From Brachionus manjavacas (Eukaryota; Rotifera; Eurotatoria; Ploima; Brachionidae): a stretch of 64,000 bases of DNA. The notes under the pieces were generated by a model. That model saw only the letters and a program-made list of their open reading frames with translations. It made no database searches and was not told the origin of the DNA. Location: the NCBI GenBank assembly GCA_019054805.1, contig JAHQIY010000008.1, positions 1,721,501-1,785,500 of the forward strand. Reading direction: 5' to 3'. Below are positions 44,651 to 57,800 of this stretch, piece after piece (positions within the stretch are counted from its first letter, which is position 1; the number at the start of each line of letters is the position of its first letter). A program made the translations under genes and the position numbers.

Positions 44651-46410
44651 GTCATAAATTCATTTTTGAAGCGCTCATTTAAGGCTCTGCAAGAGACACA
44701 AAATCAAATGTTGAATCACATAATAAATGACTATCGTGTTGCAGGTTCTTTAGTTAATTTATTCTTTGAAAGGTTAACTTCAGATGAGAAAGACGCTGAT
44801 ATGGTTGTCTCTAAGTTGCAAGAGAGTTTAAATCACATAAATGAACTGGAAAATATTGTCTCTGATTTAGAGCTTCATAAGAAGAGTAAATTCGTTAAAA
44901 TATATACTTTTTAAAAGTAGATGATTTCCCAGAGCTCTCAAAAGATCAACTAAAATTGATTGCGCTAGGTACTTTTGGATTAAGAATGTGTGTTAGTTTT
45001 TAAATGAGGCACTAATTAATGATGAATCTGAGATTCAAATAAATGATTTTGTGATAAGCCATATGGAAAGTATAATAACTTTTACAAGAATTCAATCAAG
45101 ACACACTAATTCAACAAAATATAAAACTTACATAAGATATAATTCTGTTAAAGATGCAAGTGGGGAAATTATTGATTCATTTTGTGACTGTTTATCCGGC
45201 ATGAGAATATCTGGATGTGTCCACTCTTTAAGTTTAATTTACTATCTTGGTTATGGCCGATACCTTGATGAGTTGCCACGGCAAAAAGTTAATCTAAGGA
45301 CGATTTTTTGTCATTATGATGAGTCACACAAAGATGCGGAATCAAGCGAAGCACAAAAGAAAAAAATCAGGTCAGAAGCAAACTTGCAGAAACCTAATTC
45401 TAAGAATCGGCGTATTACGTCAGACAAACCTGAAGATCAGAAGTCTGATAATTTAGAATCTATGCGTAAAAATTCAAACAAAGAGGTTTCTCCAAACTTT
45501 AAATGAATATCCGAAACAAAGCTATTCGATTTGGACAACCGTTAGAAGCCGAAAACTTGAAGACAACAATTTTAAATATCTTGAAATCAAGTGTATTCAT
45601 CACAGGGAGATAAATGATATATCATCAAAGACTACTGGTAAACGACCCAAACAAAGCGTTAAATTATGTAAAATTTGTTGTTTATCATTTGAATCTAAGA
45701 ATATAGTTTGTGATAATTGTTCTTGTATTTTTCATTTAAAATGTGTTGATAGAACTTATGCTCCAAAAAAACAGAAATGGATTTGTAATGAATGTGCTAA
45801 TTGATTAATCTTTTTTTTTATCTGAAAATAAACTTTGTTTTTAATTTACTTACAGATATTTTATCTGATTTTCTTTTAGTTTATTTACAGATAATTTACG
45901 TGAAAATAAACGTATTTTTCTTTTTAAACAATTATTCTCCGAAAAAAAAATCAGATAATGTCTGTAATTACATGAAAAATAATTCTAATGAAGAAATTCT
46001 TTTAGATGAATTTGCAAAGCGAATTCCAGGATGGGGGACCTAACTTTTGGAAAAATATGACGAATTTGGTAAAAATTGAAATCAAAGACACATGCACAAA
46101 TCATTATTTTTTATTGAGTTTTTGGACCATGACTATACGCGTATGATTCAATTTGTAAATGATCCTTCATTTATTTTTGGACAATCAGAGGCTGACTCAG
46201 ATACTATTGAAATTACTGATTGACCATTAAAACTGATAAAAAGTGAAAATAATATCAATTTATTATGTGCAACGTTTAGAAGTGGTAATCATTTCAGAGG
46301 AATTTTTTACCTTAAGAAATTCTATTTATTGGATGACATGGCACCCGGCTTTCTAACCAAAGCTATACCAAGACATTCAATTAATTCAGTATTTTATTAT
46401 CGCACTTAAA

Positions 46411-47574
46411 ATCAAATAAAATTGTATAAAAATTCATTTCACTTGAGTTTTTCATTTTTTTTCAACTTTACATATTTAATTGTATCATAAATAAATTTAG
46501 CAACGATTTATTTTATATTTTGTTATAAAAACTAAAAAATCTACATAATTTAAGTTAAAATGAAATTTTTTTTTGTAATTTCCGTCAATGTACTTTTTAG
46601 TTTCATTACCAAAAACCGAAATAAATTCTTCCAATATTAACAAATCTTAATTGTCTATCTTTATAATATCTCAATATCTGTTAACTTTTATGGTAATATT
46701 CCGGGGCATGAAGCTCAAACTTAAATGGTAATAGCCTTTACATAATGAAAACAATGACGAGAAACAACATAACTTTCATAAATGAAATTGAAAATAAAAT
46801 TTTTGTAAAATAAATATGATAATAAAAATTTAGTTTAAATCATTAAAATGCTTATTTAAGTGCAAATTTAATTTTCTTTGTTATTTAATGATTTTTAATT
46901 TTTTTAAATTTTCCATTAACAGCAAAACAACATTTTAAAAATTATCTTCGGCATCATTTGAATCCAATAACCAGCATTACAATGTCAGCCTAGTAAAAAT
47001 ATTGAAGATTTGCACGTTCAAGTGAATTTTTTTTTTTTATCTAAAATAAAACAATTTTTTGGAAAAAAAAATAATAAAAGCTTTTTTTTATTTGATGATA
47101 AAAAAATTAATTGAATAAATTTTTTGTTTTTATTTTTTTAATAATATTTGCTAAAATAGTTGAAAAAAATTAAATTCACTTTTCAAAGAATTAAAAAAAA
47201 ATAGAATTAGAAAAAGTGAAAACCACATTGAATTGTTGTACAAATCGATAGATTGTTAAAAATATTTTAATGTTTCTTTTCAAAAATAATAAACTATATG
47301 ATAATTTAAAGATAAATATTGAATATTTAACAGATTCGGCAATTTTTCAAATTTTTATTTCAACATGTATTGATGCTAATTTTTTTATTAAAATGAGCTG
47401 AGTATTTCACTCTTTTTCTCACTAAGGAGAAAAATTTAAATTTGATTTCTAAAAAAGAATAAAAATAAATAATGTTTGAAAACAATTTAAAAAGAAAAAT
47501 ATAAAAATAATTTGGATGATGAAAATCTGGTACTAGAAGCAATTTTAAGGTGAATACATAAAAATTTTATCTTT
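46411..47574. other. A+T-rich spacer
   Basis: No coding region, RNA gene or repeat was recognised between the DDE transposon and the LINE fragment to its right. Confidence 0.45.
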
Positions 47575-48320
47575 CCTGCTCATCAAATAATAGGGAAAGC
47601 CTTTGACAAATTTGGGATTAAGGTCTCTTGTATAAAATAACTCAAGATACCAACTAGAATGGCTCTATGGATTAAAGAATTCTTTAATGATAGAAATTTT
47701 TTTGTTGAGACCAACAGAAAAAAAATCTAATACTAAGTAAATTAAAACAGGAGTCCCTCAAGGAGCTATACTATATCAGGTTCTTTTCCTTATCTTCATA
47801 AATGACATTCCATGAACCACGCTTAAATACGCCATAAATGAAATTATTATTTGCAGAAGATCTTTTTAGTTTCTATTTTGACCGCAACACTTGATACTTA
47901 AAAGACTGGTTAAAAAAGTGGAGGCTGATAAAAAAACTGGATCTAAATGTTCATATAATATTTATCAAAAAAACATAAAAGTAAAGAAGAGTTAAATAAT
48001 AAATGCTTAAAAAAAGAATATTTTAGAAATCTTAAACAATAAAAATGGAAAATTCCAGCAAAAGTAAAATTAACAATATATTTTTCGCTAGTAAGCCCAA
48101 ATATAGATTACGCTTGCATACTTTTCGCCCATATTTCAGAATATTGTAAGCGATGACTTCAAGGTATTCAATACTCTTGTCTTCGTTTTATCCTTAAAAA
48201 ATCCTTTGCTTACTCAAGCTCACTAATGCATATACAGCTTAAAAAAACACTTAGTCGAGAGATATAAAAACCTACTCACGACAGATCGTAGCTTTAGAAA
48301 TTAACTCGCACCCCTACCAT
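47575..48320 (+). mobile_element. Heavily decayed LINE reverse transcriptase fragment
   Basis: With frame changes it reads GKAFDKFGIK (motif A region), MALWIKEFFNDRNFFVE, KTGVPQGAIL...LFLIFINDIP, an LLFAEDLF form of the catalytic box near 47850, LKKWRLIKN, and the thumb region SPNIDYACILFAHISEYCKR and LRFILKKSFAYSSSLMH (48095-48230). The order matches the Jockey-like element at 12460-14470, of which it may be an older relative. Its right end is followed almost directly by a Tigger element. Confidence 0.7.
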
Positions 48321-48341
48321 ATTATTTGAAATTTTTATTTA

Positions 48342-49162
48342 CAGTCAATCCTCCGTATAACGAGACCCTATATAACGAGAAACCCTTTATAACGAGCAAC
48401 TTGGCTAGAACCGATTACGAGCTATAGAAAAAGATATAAAAATTAATTCGATATAACGAGTTTCGATATAACGAAAACTTGATATAACGAGCTTATAATG
48501 AAATACCGCTTAATCATTTTCTTAAGAATAAAAACTTCCTATAACGAGCTTGAACAAAAGAAATTTTTTCACACTTTTTAAATAAAAAAAAAATAAAAAT
48601 AAAACAATTAACTTATCTTCATGAATAACTATAAATCACCAGAAAACATTTCCTATCTAATTGTTTATAAAAAATGTCCAATCTTAATCAAAAAAAAAAG
48701 AAAGTGTATTTCACTTGAAACAAAAGTTGAAATAATAAAAAAACATTGCGAACAAAAAATCGCTACTTCAATTCTCGCAAAAGAGTATAGCGTCAACACA
48801 TCGACCATTTCGACAATTCTCTCGTCTAAAGAAAAAATTTTAGAGCACTTTGAAAAGAACTTGTGCGGTACAGAAAAAAAAAGAATCAAATTTATTTCTC
48901 AAAAATAGTTGATTTTTTGTTTAATATTGAAAATGTTGTGATTGAAAAATGTAATACCAAACAAACATCTATTAAAGATTTTGTAAAAAAACAATAATTT
49001 TGTATTTTTTTTCCTTTTTTATTTATTTTTTTACCAATAAACATTTTGAAAAAAAAAAAATTTTTTGCCCATCTTTTTCAATGCAATTTCGATATAACGA
49101 GTTTCGATATAACGAGCAACGAAATTTTCGCCCAACTTGCTCGTTATATAGAGGATTGACTG
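48342..49162 (+). mobile_element. Tigger/pogo-like DNA transposon, second copy
   Basis: An 821-bp element with inverted ends CAGTCAATCCTCCGTATAAC and (reverse) CAGTCAATCCTCTATATAAC, flanked by TA on both sides. Subterminal DNA carries repeated ATAACGAG words. Inside, 48621-48908 encodes the N-terminal CENP-B/pogo-type helix-turn-helix domain: KRKCISLETKVEIIKKH, then ATSILAKEYSVNTSTISTIL. After a stop, a short C-terminal transposase end follows (FLFNIENVVIEKC, about 48910-48995). The DDE catalytic core is deleted. It shares ends and the C-terminal motif with the copy inside the HEPN-MYND gene, but keeps the DNA-binding domain that the other lacks. The 48620-48908 frame is clean, so the copy may be fairly young. 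Confidence 0.88.
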
Positions 49163-51336
49163 TACCATCAAAATTTATTAAGATTCGACCTAGTAACTTT
49201 AAAAGTAATATTTTTATTTCTATTAAAATTAGAGTTAATTTTATTTTATTAAATTTAATTTTTATGATAGCACACAATTTTTCCTAAATTGAAAATTTTT
49301 TTTGAACAAATTTTTCCAAAAAATATAACTATTAACCAAAATTTAATTCATATCACAAAGTCCATAAATCTTAGTTATAATACCTTTCAAAAGTTTAAAA
49401 TTTTATTTTTATTAATTTTTATAATTTAAAAATAAAAAAATAAACCTAGAATAAAAATTAACATCTGCAATTTAAACAACTAAATAAATAAGATTATGTT
49501 TTATCTTATTATATCTTATTATTTATAAAAAGGTATCTACTATATAAAAAATTATTTAGTCAAAAATGTGGGGTGTACATTTTTCAGGTATACAAATATA
49601 TTACAAGCATAAAATAAAATAATAAAAAAATTGTAAAAGATTATTCATTTTGGTTGTTTCTATCGTTTTTCATATTCTAAAAATGAGAAAAGAATCTAAA
49701 GAATCTAGAATGACATATGTTCTAATTATTTTAAAAGAGATTTTCTCATTTGAATCAGTTTCATGGAAGAAAAGCAAATTATTTTCTCAAAAAATAATTT
49801 ATCAAATCTGTAAAATGCTGTTTTGTGCAGTTTTTTTTTATTATAATTAGTAACCTCATAGGCATTGTATAAAATTTTTAAATGAAAAAACTTACAAAAT
49901 AGTATAAAATTAATTAGTCTTTCAAATTTGATTATTTTAATTAGTTTTTTCTAGTAATGAAATGAGAAATTTAATCTAAGGTTTAGTTATTTTTTTTGTT
50001 GAAAATAAAAATGAAGATTTGAAAAATAATCAGAGTTTATTAACGCAGAGCCTTATAAGTTTCTATTTAAAATTTTTACGACAAAATAATTTTAATTAAT
50101 AAAAGCTAATTTTTCAAAAAATATACCGATATCATATCTATTTAGAAATCATATGAAAAAAGTTAATTCATAGATAGTATTTTGATATTTGTATGCTCTT
50201 TTCAAAGACATCACCGGCTTTTGGGTGCATATTGAAAGTTATGATGGTTTTTTATTTTGTCTTTTTTCATTTAAAATTTTTGTGTGATTTTAATTTTTTT
50301 TTGATGAAAAAAGATGCACAGTTAAGGCAAGTCCGCAGAAAGAATAAACAAAATTTTATATTTTAATTTTATCACTTCAAAGAGCTCGATAAATGATTGA
50401 TAAGTAACTGCAAAAAAGGCATAGGTTTCTAAAGATTTTTAAATTAGCTTTTCAAATTTTTTTAAATTTAAATTATAATTCAATAAAATTTTAAAATTCA
50501 ATATTCTAAATTGAGGCAATTTTTGGATTGTAAAATTTAATAAAAAACCTTATTTTTTTGGTAATCATTAATATTTACAAAACTCTGCAGAAAAATTTTA
50601 TAATTTTTAAATAATTAGATTTTCATGAAAGAAGCCTTTTCTATTATGAAAATATATTTTAGCTCTAATTATTTAATGATCATTAATATTTGATCATAAT
50701 CTTCAATTTACTAACTATTTTTGTGATGAAACACTTACCGATGGCATATTATGTAGTTTTTTCACTAGTTACCAGCAAGTTAGAAATTTTAAATTAAAAA
50801 TTTAATTTCTTTATTCTCTCTATTGAAGCTTCATTAATTTTTGTGATACTCTTGAGAATTACATGTAATATTTTCTATAGCAAAAATTACGATTTTTATA
50901 AAAACATTCTTCATTCAGGTAAAATAATTATTAATCTTTTTGATTTTTTTGTTTATTCTCTATCAATTCTTGATTTAAAAGAAAATAAGTAAAATGAGAA
51001 TTTGTCAAAAATTTATTCATAAAAACAAAAAACTACTTTAAATTTTTTCTTAAATTTCATAACAACCTGAATATAAAAATAATTGTAGATATTAAAAATT
51101 CTTATTAATTAAAACCTAAAACCGGTTTAGAGCAAGGCAACACATCAGCCATTTTAAACTTTATTTTATCAAATTTAAACGAAATATTTGTACCAGCTTA
51201 AAATTGCGTTTAAATACACATTTACAAAAATAAATTAAAAATATTTGTACACAAAAATATAAATGAGATTTTAGATAAAAAGAGATAGTATCCAGTTTTG
51301 GTTGATTAATGGTCGATAAACAACAGCTTTTAAAGC
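49163..51336. other. Intergenic region 3' of the receptor kinase
   Basis: No gene was recognised. The stretch at 49650-49850 that can be read as 66 residues has random-like composition. The right part contains the 3' UTR of the kinase gene on the minus strand. Confidence 0.45.
51160..51165 (-). terminator. Possible poly(A) signal of the receptor kinase
   Basis: AATAAA on the minus strand, about 170 bp past the stop codon; no closer AATAAA was seen on that strand. Confidence 0.35.
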
Positions 51337-54300
51337 TTAAACGTCTGTAATCATTGGCTTATTGGTAGACTTGGTCAAAAGTTTGATCAAATTTTTCCAA
51401 TTTGAATTAGACAATTTGTTCTGGGCACATATGATATCTTTACTTTGGTTAAATTTTTCCTCATCTAAGTGAATAATTTTTCCGCCATAAATCGGATTTT
51501 CTCGAGTATTTTCGGCAAGGTACGGAATTTTAGACTTATTCTCTTGATTAGGCGAATCTTTTGCCAACAAAGGCTGCTCTATTTCAACCTCCATTTCATT
51601 TGATTTTAAATTGTACAAATTCTGCACTTGTTTGTTAACATCCGAATGACTAGTTGATAAACTAGACGAAGTTGTGTGAGTCAAATTGGAAGGATTGAAC
51701 GATGATGTCGAAGTGGATAGCCAGTAATTACTTGGATGAAGTCTTGTGTTTTTATGGCAATCTGAGCATTCTGAAGCACGCGACTTGGACAAAATTTCAA
51801 AATATTTTTCATCATGAACTTGTCCATCTTTTCTCTTGTTTTCTATGTGCGAATTAACTGATTGATACTCGGGGAATTCAAGAAATTCGCCGAACACCTT
51901 AACTATCTCGCTAAACTGCGGTCTGCTTTTTGGCTCCAAGTTCCAGCACTGCTTTATAATCTGGTCGTATATTTCGGCTCTACATGCATCAGGTCGCTCC
52001 ATTCGGTAGCCTGACTTCAATTTTTCAAATATTTCCTCTTGTTCAATGGAAGGATATGGTGTGCAGCCATAAGAAAATATTTCCCAAAGTAAAACACCAT
52101 AGGACCAAATGTCCGACTCTTTGCTTACTTTTTCAAAACTCAAAGACTCCGGAGACATCCATTTAAAAGGCACTTTACCCTTTGGTATTTTAAAATTATT
52201 TCTTTGTTTTTTTTTTTGTCAAAATTTTTAAATTACATTTAAATTTTGAACATAGTAATAGTTGGATTTTATGTTTCTAGCGAGACCAAAGTCGGCTATT
52301 TTTACCGAATCGTAGTCATCGACTAAAATATTTCTTGCTGCTAAATCGCGATGAAGTATCTAAATAAAAAAATTAGATTTTAGAAAAAAATTAAAATTTA
52401 TTTTTACGTTTTTAGAGTGCAGATAAGCCATGCCTGATGCAGATTGATAAGCATATAAAAAAAGCAAATCGGACTCAATTTTTTTATCACCAAGATAATC
52501 GTTTCTTAAAAAGTCCTTTAAGTTGCCAAATTTGGCGTACTCTAGCACAATATTAAGACTTTGATCATCAATACAGTAGCCTATCAGGTTAACTATGTGA
52601 GGATGCTGTCCGACTGATAGCATTAGCTGAAGCTCTTTGAACATTTCGTAGTAATTATACTCTGTAGCGTGTTCAGGCAATTTTTTTATGGCTACATCAA
52701 CTGATTTTGACGATTTGCCATCAGACGTACAACTGGAATAATCGAAGCCCGAGTCCACGTCCTGCCTCGGCTTATCGCTATTCAAATAGCCGTGCATCAC
52801 AATTCCAAACGCGCCTCTACCAACTTCTTTGCCCAATTTCAGGCAATCGAGTGGTATTTTCCATTTTTGTACCACTTCTTCATCCAACAATGCTTCAATG
52901 GATGATGAACTTTGGTACTTTTCTTGGAAATTTTTGAAATCTTCTTCAGTTAGATAAAATGCGTTCTTAAATTAAAAAAATTATTAAAAATTTTCCTCAA
53001 TTTTTCTTGAAATATTCTAAACATTTTTCTTCTAAAAGTTAAAAAAAATATACTTAAAATATTTTGAAAATAGTTTTATTTAGTGAATTTTAGACCGATT
53101 TTAAAAGAAAATTTTAATTTGTTTTTGATTCAAGTATTTTATAAAGACTAATTGAATAAGAGCAATTTTTTTGTATTAATAATTAAAATCTTAAATTAAG
53201 GATTTTAGTAAGTAAGTGTTTATAAATTTAAAGGTAATATTTATATTAAAAAAATAAAGTTTTTAGAAGAAAATTTCTCAATTTTCCTTTTCTTTTTTAA
53301 ATTAAATTTTTGGCTCTATTATTAATTTTACATCGCCACATTCGGCGTTTGCCGACACGGATATTAATGAATTAATAAAATTAGCAAAAAATAAAATTTA
53401 TCTATTTCTTATGAGTTAAAAGAGTTTCAATATTTGAAAAAAATGTTTAATTACTTTTTGCATGTGGTCTCTAGCTTGTTCGGCGTTTTTAATAGACCTA
53501 AGTCTTCGTCCACATAAAAGTGTCAAAATTGTCATTATCATGATCGCCAACGCACCTATACTAATTAATAAGAAAAGCCATACATTTGATTTTTTTTTTA
53601 CAGGTAGCACCTTGAGTTCGACACTTGAACAAGAAAATTTTGGATTTTTATCATCAACAATTTTTTCTTGTAAGGCTTTTCTTTTGTCATGAACACTCAA
53701 TTTTGATTTAACAAGACAGCAAATGTACCATCCGGCATTTTCGGGTGTGATATCTTTAAGCTCCAATATAGAACCGAAGCCGACCGATTTGCTGAAGTTA
53801 AAATAAATTGTTTCAGAGTTTTGCGGCAATAGTTCGCTGTTATGCTTGAACCATTGGTAGCGGTCGGGTTCATCGCTGCCTGACGGCTTTTCACAAGTGA
53901 ACTGGGTATCGGAATTTTCGCCAACTTCTTGCCGGGTGGGAGATATAAGAGGTGGCTGAAAAACTAAAATAAAATAAAATTTAATTAAATTAATTTGGTT
54001 TTTGAATTTTATTTACTGGGACAATTTGAACATTCCAATTTATAGGTTTTAAAAGCACCACTAAGGGAATTGTGACAACGAAATACGATATCAAACAAGC
54101 TTAGATCATTTAGACTAATAATCAAACCATATGTTTGAGACTTAAAAATTCAATTAAAATAAATGTCATTTTTATCTCTATTTAAATATTTACATTTAGT
54201 TTTAATTGAGAATTAATGTCGCTATTCTCGACATTATAATACCACTGAACGAAAGGCAAATCTTCAGAGCTTTTCTCGTCATTATCAACACATGCATCCA

Positions 54301-54820
54301 GCTCTACTGTTTCTCGAAAATTTTTAATTATTGTGACATCTTAATTTATAAAATTAGACCTAGATTTAAAAAAAAATTATCTAATTTTACCATCATAAAC
54401 CAAAAAAATGTAACTTTCCACCAAATATTCTATGTGGTCAATTTTTTTGGCCGAGTAAACGCAATAATAGAGGCCAGAGTTTGAAAATTTGGCCTCATCT
54501 ATCCAAACTTGGTTTTTGTTCCATTGTCTATCAATGAGATAGAAAATTTTGTTAAATTCGATATAGGAGTTAATTTTCATGAATCTTTTAGTTGACTCGC
54601 TGGGCAGACTCAGCGATCTGTTGAATATGAGGCGGTCGAATGTGAACTCATTAGTCACATTGGCGTAGCATTCTACTTTAAATTTGGCTCCAAGTCGCAC
54701 TTTGTTTATGGGTTCCTGGTCAAGCCTGGCCACTCGTTCGTTCGCAGCGATCAGCTGCACAACCAAAACTATCAAGAACAATTTAATCAGCATTGTTTTT
54801 TTAAAATGGCATCGTATCAA
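51337..54820 (-). CDS. Receptor tyrosine kinase with Ig-like ectodomain, FGFR-like
   Basis: Seven exons with consistent phases: 54391-54820, 54194-54339, 54017-54140, 53455-53963, 52408-52965, 52237-52359 and 51337-52179, giving 910 residues. A signal peptide ([15 protein letters not shown]) is followed by about three Ig-like domains: Cys pairs in exon 1 (KVECYA...GLYYCVY), exons 2-3 (DACVD...VFRCHN) and exon 4 (FTCEK...GWYICC). A transmembrane helix lies at about 361-385 ([16 protein letters not shown]). The kinase has all key residues: GRGAFG loop (452-457), VAIK Lys 497, HRDLAARN with Asp 594, DFGLAR (612-617), WMSPE (637-641) and [17 protein letters not shown]. It should signal from the cell surface by trans-phosphorylation; the tail has candidate tyrosine sites such as ENPIYGG. 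A Ser/Asp-rich insert (about 466-490) lies in the N-lobe between strands 2 and 3, and there is no long kinase-insert domain. Closest by layout to FGFR-type receptors; VEGFR/PDGFR-like origin is possible. Confidence 0.9.
52966..53454 (-). other. Intron between juxtamembrane and kinase exons
   Basis: A 489-bp phase-0 intron, the longest of this gene, with donor GTAATT and acceptor TTTAAG. No additional exon was seen in it. Confidence 0.7.
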
Positions 54821-57800
54821 TTAAATCTATCTGAAATGGCAAAAATTAAACAATTTGTCTAAAAATTCAGCTAACTAAAGCCGAAGAAATTTTTCGTCAA
54901 CGTTATAGAGCCTTGATCATTAAACAAAAAGGTGTATTAAATTTTTTGTTTTCAATAACAACTGAAACTAAAAACCAGTAACAGAAATTTCGAAGCTTTG
55001 CCAAATATTTAACATCTAAGTCTTCTTTGCATAATTTCTGTCAAGTACACTGGCAAATTTTAAACAAACTTTGAAGAATTACGCATATACAGTCTTTTTA
55101 TTTTAGATAAGCTAATAAAATATTTTTGAAATTTATACGATTTAAAATATCAAAGCTAATTTAAATCATAATTAAGAATTAATGTTCTAGCCAATGCGGG
55201 CTCCGACTAAGGCTGAACAAGCCGCTACCTTTTTCTGCTAAATTTTTAAATACCTTAAGAGAAAGTAAAATTTTAGGATTTCAAAAAATTAAACAAATAA
55301 TTCTGAATTTCTAGAAATCTGATTTTAAGAAATTGAAAATAACGCTTGTTAAAACTGTTCGTGACACAAGATTCGAATCAATAGACTTTATCAAGGTAAT
55401 AATGTGAATATCTTTTATTTTTGTTGCCAATTTAAATTTGTTTCAAGCACCTTGAGCTAAATAGATTAATAAACACAAAAAAAACAATCATTTTGAAATT
55501 GATTCTACAAAAAAAAACCTTGAAAATTTTAAAATAAGTTTATTTACTTTTAAAAAAATTTAATTAAAAAATATTCACCAAAAATGTAAATAAATTTTGA
55601 GCTTTGTTCGAGCTCAGACTTATGTGATCGACTATCATGTGATCTTCGGTTTGGATTTCAGGACCTGAATCGAGGATTTAAATATTTATAAACTGTTTGC
55701 ATAATTATACCTTGTCATTGATATTTACAAACGCATTGTTTTGGCTTATTAAGTGTCAATTAAAATATTATTTGAATTGAAGAACACTTTTAATTATTTT
55801 CAAAGTTGTCTTATATAGATAAGGTTGTCATGGAATTCGGAATACTAATGCTAGGAGTTAAAGATTAAAAATAAGAAAAAATTAATTGTATGGCTTTAAT
55901 TTTGAGCAAAAGTTTGAAAATAAAATTAAATAGATGTCTTTAAAGTTTCTTAAATACTCGAATAAAGCCTACATTTAAGCAAACTGTTTATATAAGATAT
56001 GTCCTGAGAGGAAATAGCTTTTAAAATCATCCTGTATACGTAAATTGTGATTAATTAGTAGAAATAACTTAAGGATAAATTAACTTCTTGTTTTATGAAA
56101 ATTTAACGCTTTGACTCACATCATAAATAATTTTTAAAACTTTGCTTTTTCTTGGGCTTATTTGGCAAACATATTACGCAAGCGCCAAATTGAAGAATCA
56201 ATTTCTAATCAATTCAAGTTATTTAGGCCTCGAGGTTAGAAGTGGAAAAAACTAGCGTAGGAAGATTAAGAATCACTTTATAACTATAAAATAATATTAT
56301 CTTTTCGACCTAATTGACTTCCGGACTAGTTGATTTACGCAAAAAGAAAATTAATATGAAAATGATTGTAAAATTTAAATTTTACTTTATTCAATTAGTT
56401 TAGATTAGAAATGACGGATTGATAAGCAATAACTCGGAGCCTGAACTTTTCACCAATTTTTTTCTTGCTGATAAAAACAGCATATGGCCACATTCGAAGA
56501 ATACTTGTTTACAAACTTGCAGCTCTCAAGCACTTCAATTTAAATAAGCTCTCTCTCAGCATTTTAATTGCTTCCTCATACGTAAATAATAAAATACGAC
56601 AAGTTTTTTTTTTCTTTTTTTTTTATCTTTTTATCAATGTCTAGAAAATAATATTTCTCTGAAAACTTTAAAAAAAATAAAAGCTTATTTTATTTTTCAT
56701 CTGACAAATATTTTGAATAAATGTCAACCAGGAAGGTTTATAGTTCTTCTTTGATAATTTTAAATTAACCAAATGGCTTGTGTCACAAATCAATTAAAGC
56801 TAAATGGAACATATATGACAATTTCCTAGTAAATGCCCTAGACAGAAAATTAAAGCGAATCTAAGCTTTTTTTTAAATTAATTAAAATCGAAAATAAATA
56901 ATTTTAAAATAATTAATATCATAGTATTTTCTAAAGAGTTATACACATTTGAAAAACTAGTTTTTATGCACCACTAATTTTTTCCATACCAAAAAATCAA
57001 CTTTTATCTCAGCCACTATTTGATCATTGCAATTTTATGATTCAGACTAGCGTCTTTTTTTGATATCAACAAGCTTAAAAATAAAATGAAATAGAATTAT
57101 AATCCCCAAGAATTAAACTCGAGTGCGTCACTGGCGCTAATGTATTTGAATAAATAATCAAATTCTCAAAAATTTTCTTCAGAGACCTTAACTCGGACTT
57201 TACTTGTTCATAAAACAAAAATTTAATTCATTTTCAGTGTTGTTTAATTCCCGCCTGAAAATTAAAATAAAAAATAAAGGTAAATGTTTTTCTAAGATGC
57301 ATTTTGTTAATAATGTACAGATTTTAATAGAAAAAAAAAGAAAAAGTCTTGGGCAAATTGTTGCTATAACTACTCTTAAAGACAACCTGCTAAATTAGTC
57401 ACTTAATTCCGAAATTGATGATACATTGTCTTTGCTATTTATTTTCTAATTAAAAAAAATAGTAAAATTTTTTCAAAAATTTTATTTCTTTTCTTTTCAG
57501 TGTAATTATTTTCAGTTTTTGTTTAAATTAAAAATAAACCTTTTAGTGAGGTTGACATAAAGAAAAACTAGAGACTAAGTATTGCAAAACAAAAATAGGT
57601 AAACCATGTTCAAGTTGGAAACTATTTTTAAATTACGAAAATATTTTCTTTCAGATATGGTGATAGTGAGTCAAAAATTAAATTGTCAAATATATTTAGA
57701 GCGTTTTGAAGCCCGTCTATTTGACAGTGTTGGGTATTAGCGTCAAGTAATCACTCTATAGTCAATAAACCATTAATCTAAATCCAATTTTTGCCTTTTT

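Larger units (their letters stand above)
43139..46410 (+). mobile_element. Decayed DDE (Harbinger/ISL2EU-like) transposon with SWIM and PHD fingers
   Basis: Conceptual pieces of one coding unit lie in order on the + strand: VHEFNQDAAASEVFESLFD (43143), RNEQENEPNNPDDFVVKG (43672), a Cys/His region (CHLCNRLNQYQSL ... RRACPGHFNEIRLF, 43800-43945), then FCQALAVYLYSLKTGLNQK and LGYNHLSREKWLIENSID (44200-44410), the part preceding the catalytic domain in DDE_Tnp_4 transposases. The catalytic middle is missing. A C-terminal piece follows (FKALQETQNQMLNHIINDYR, 44675-44734), then a SWIM finger (FCDCLSGM...GCVHS, 45180-45230) and a PHD finger (CKICCLSF...VCDNCSCIFHLKCV, ...WICNECAN, 45672-45800). A further piece at 46290-46400 (HFRGIFYLKKFYLLDDMAPG) may be a second protein. 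Many stops and frameshifts; the element is dead. The superfamily assignment is moderately sure. Confidence 0.6.

Noticed and set aside
49000-49287. Overlapping open frames at the right end of the second Tigger element
   Set aside because: They are translations of the palindromic ATAACGAG subterminal repeats and adjacent A+T-rich DNA.
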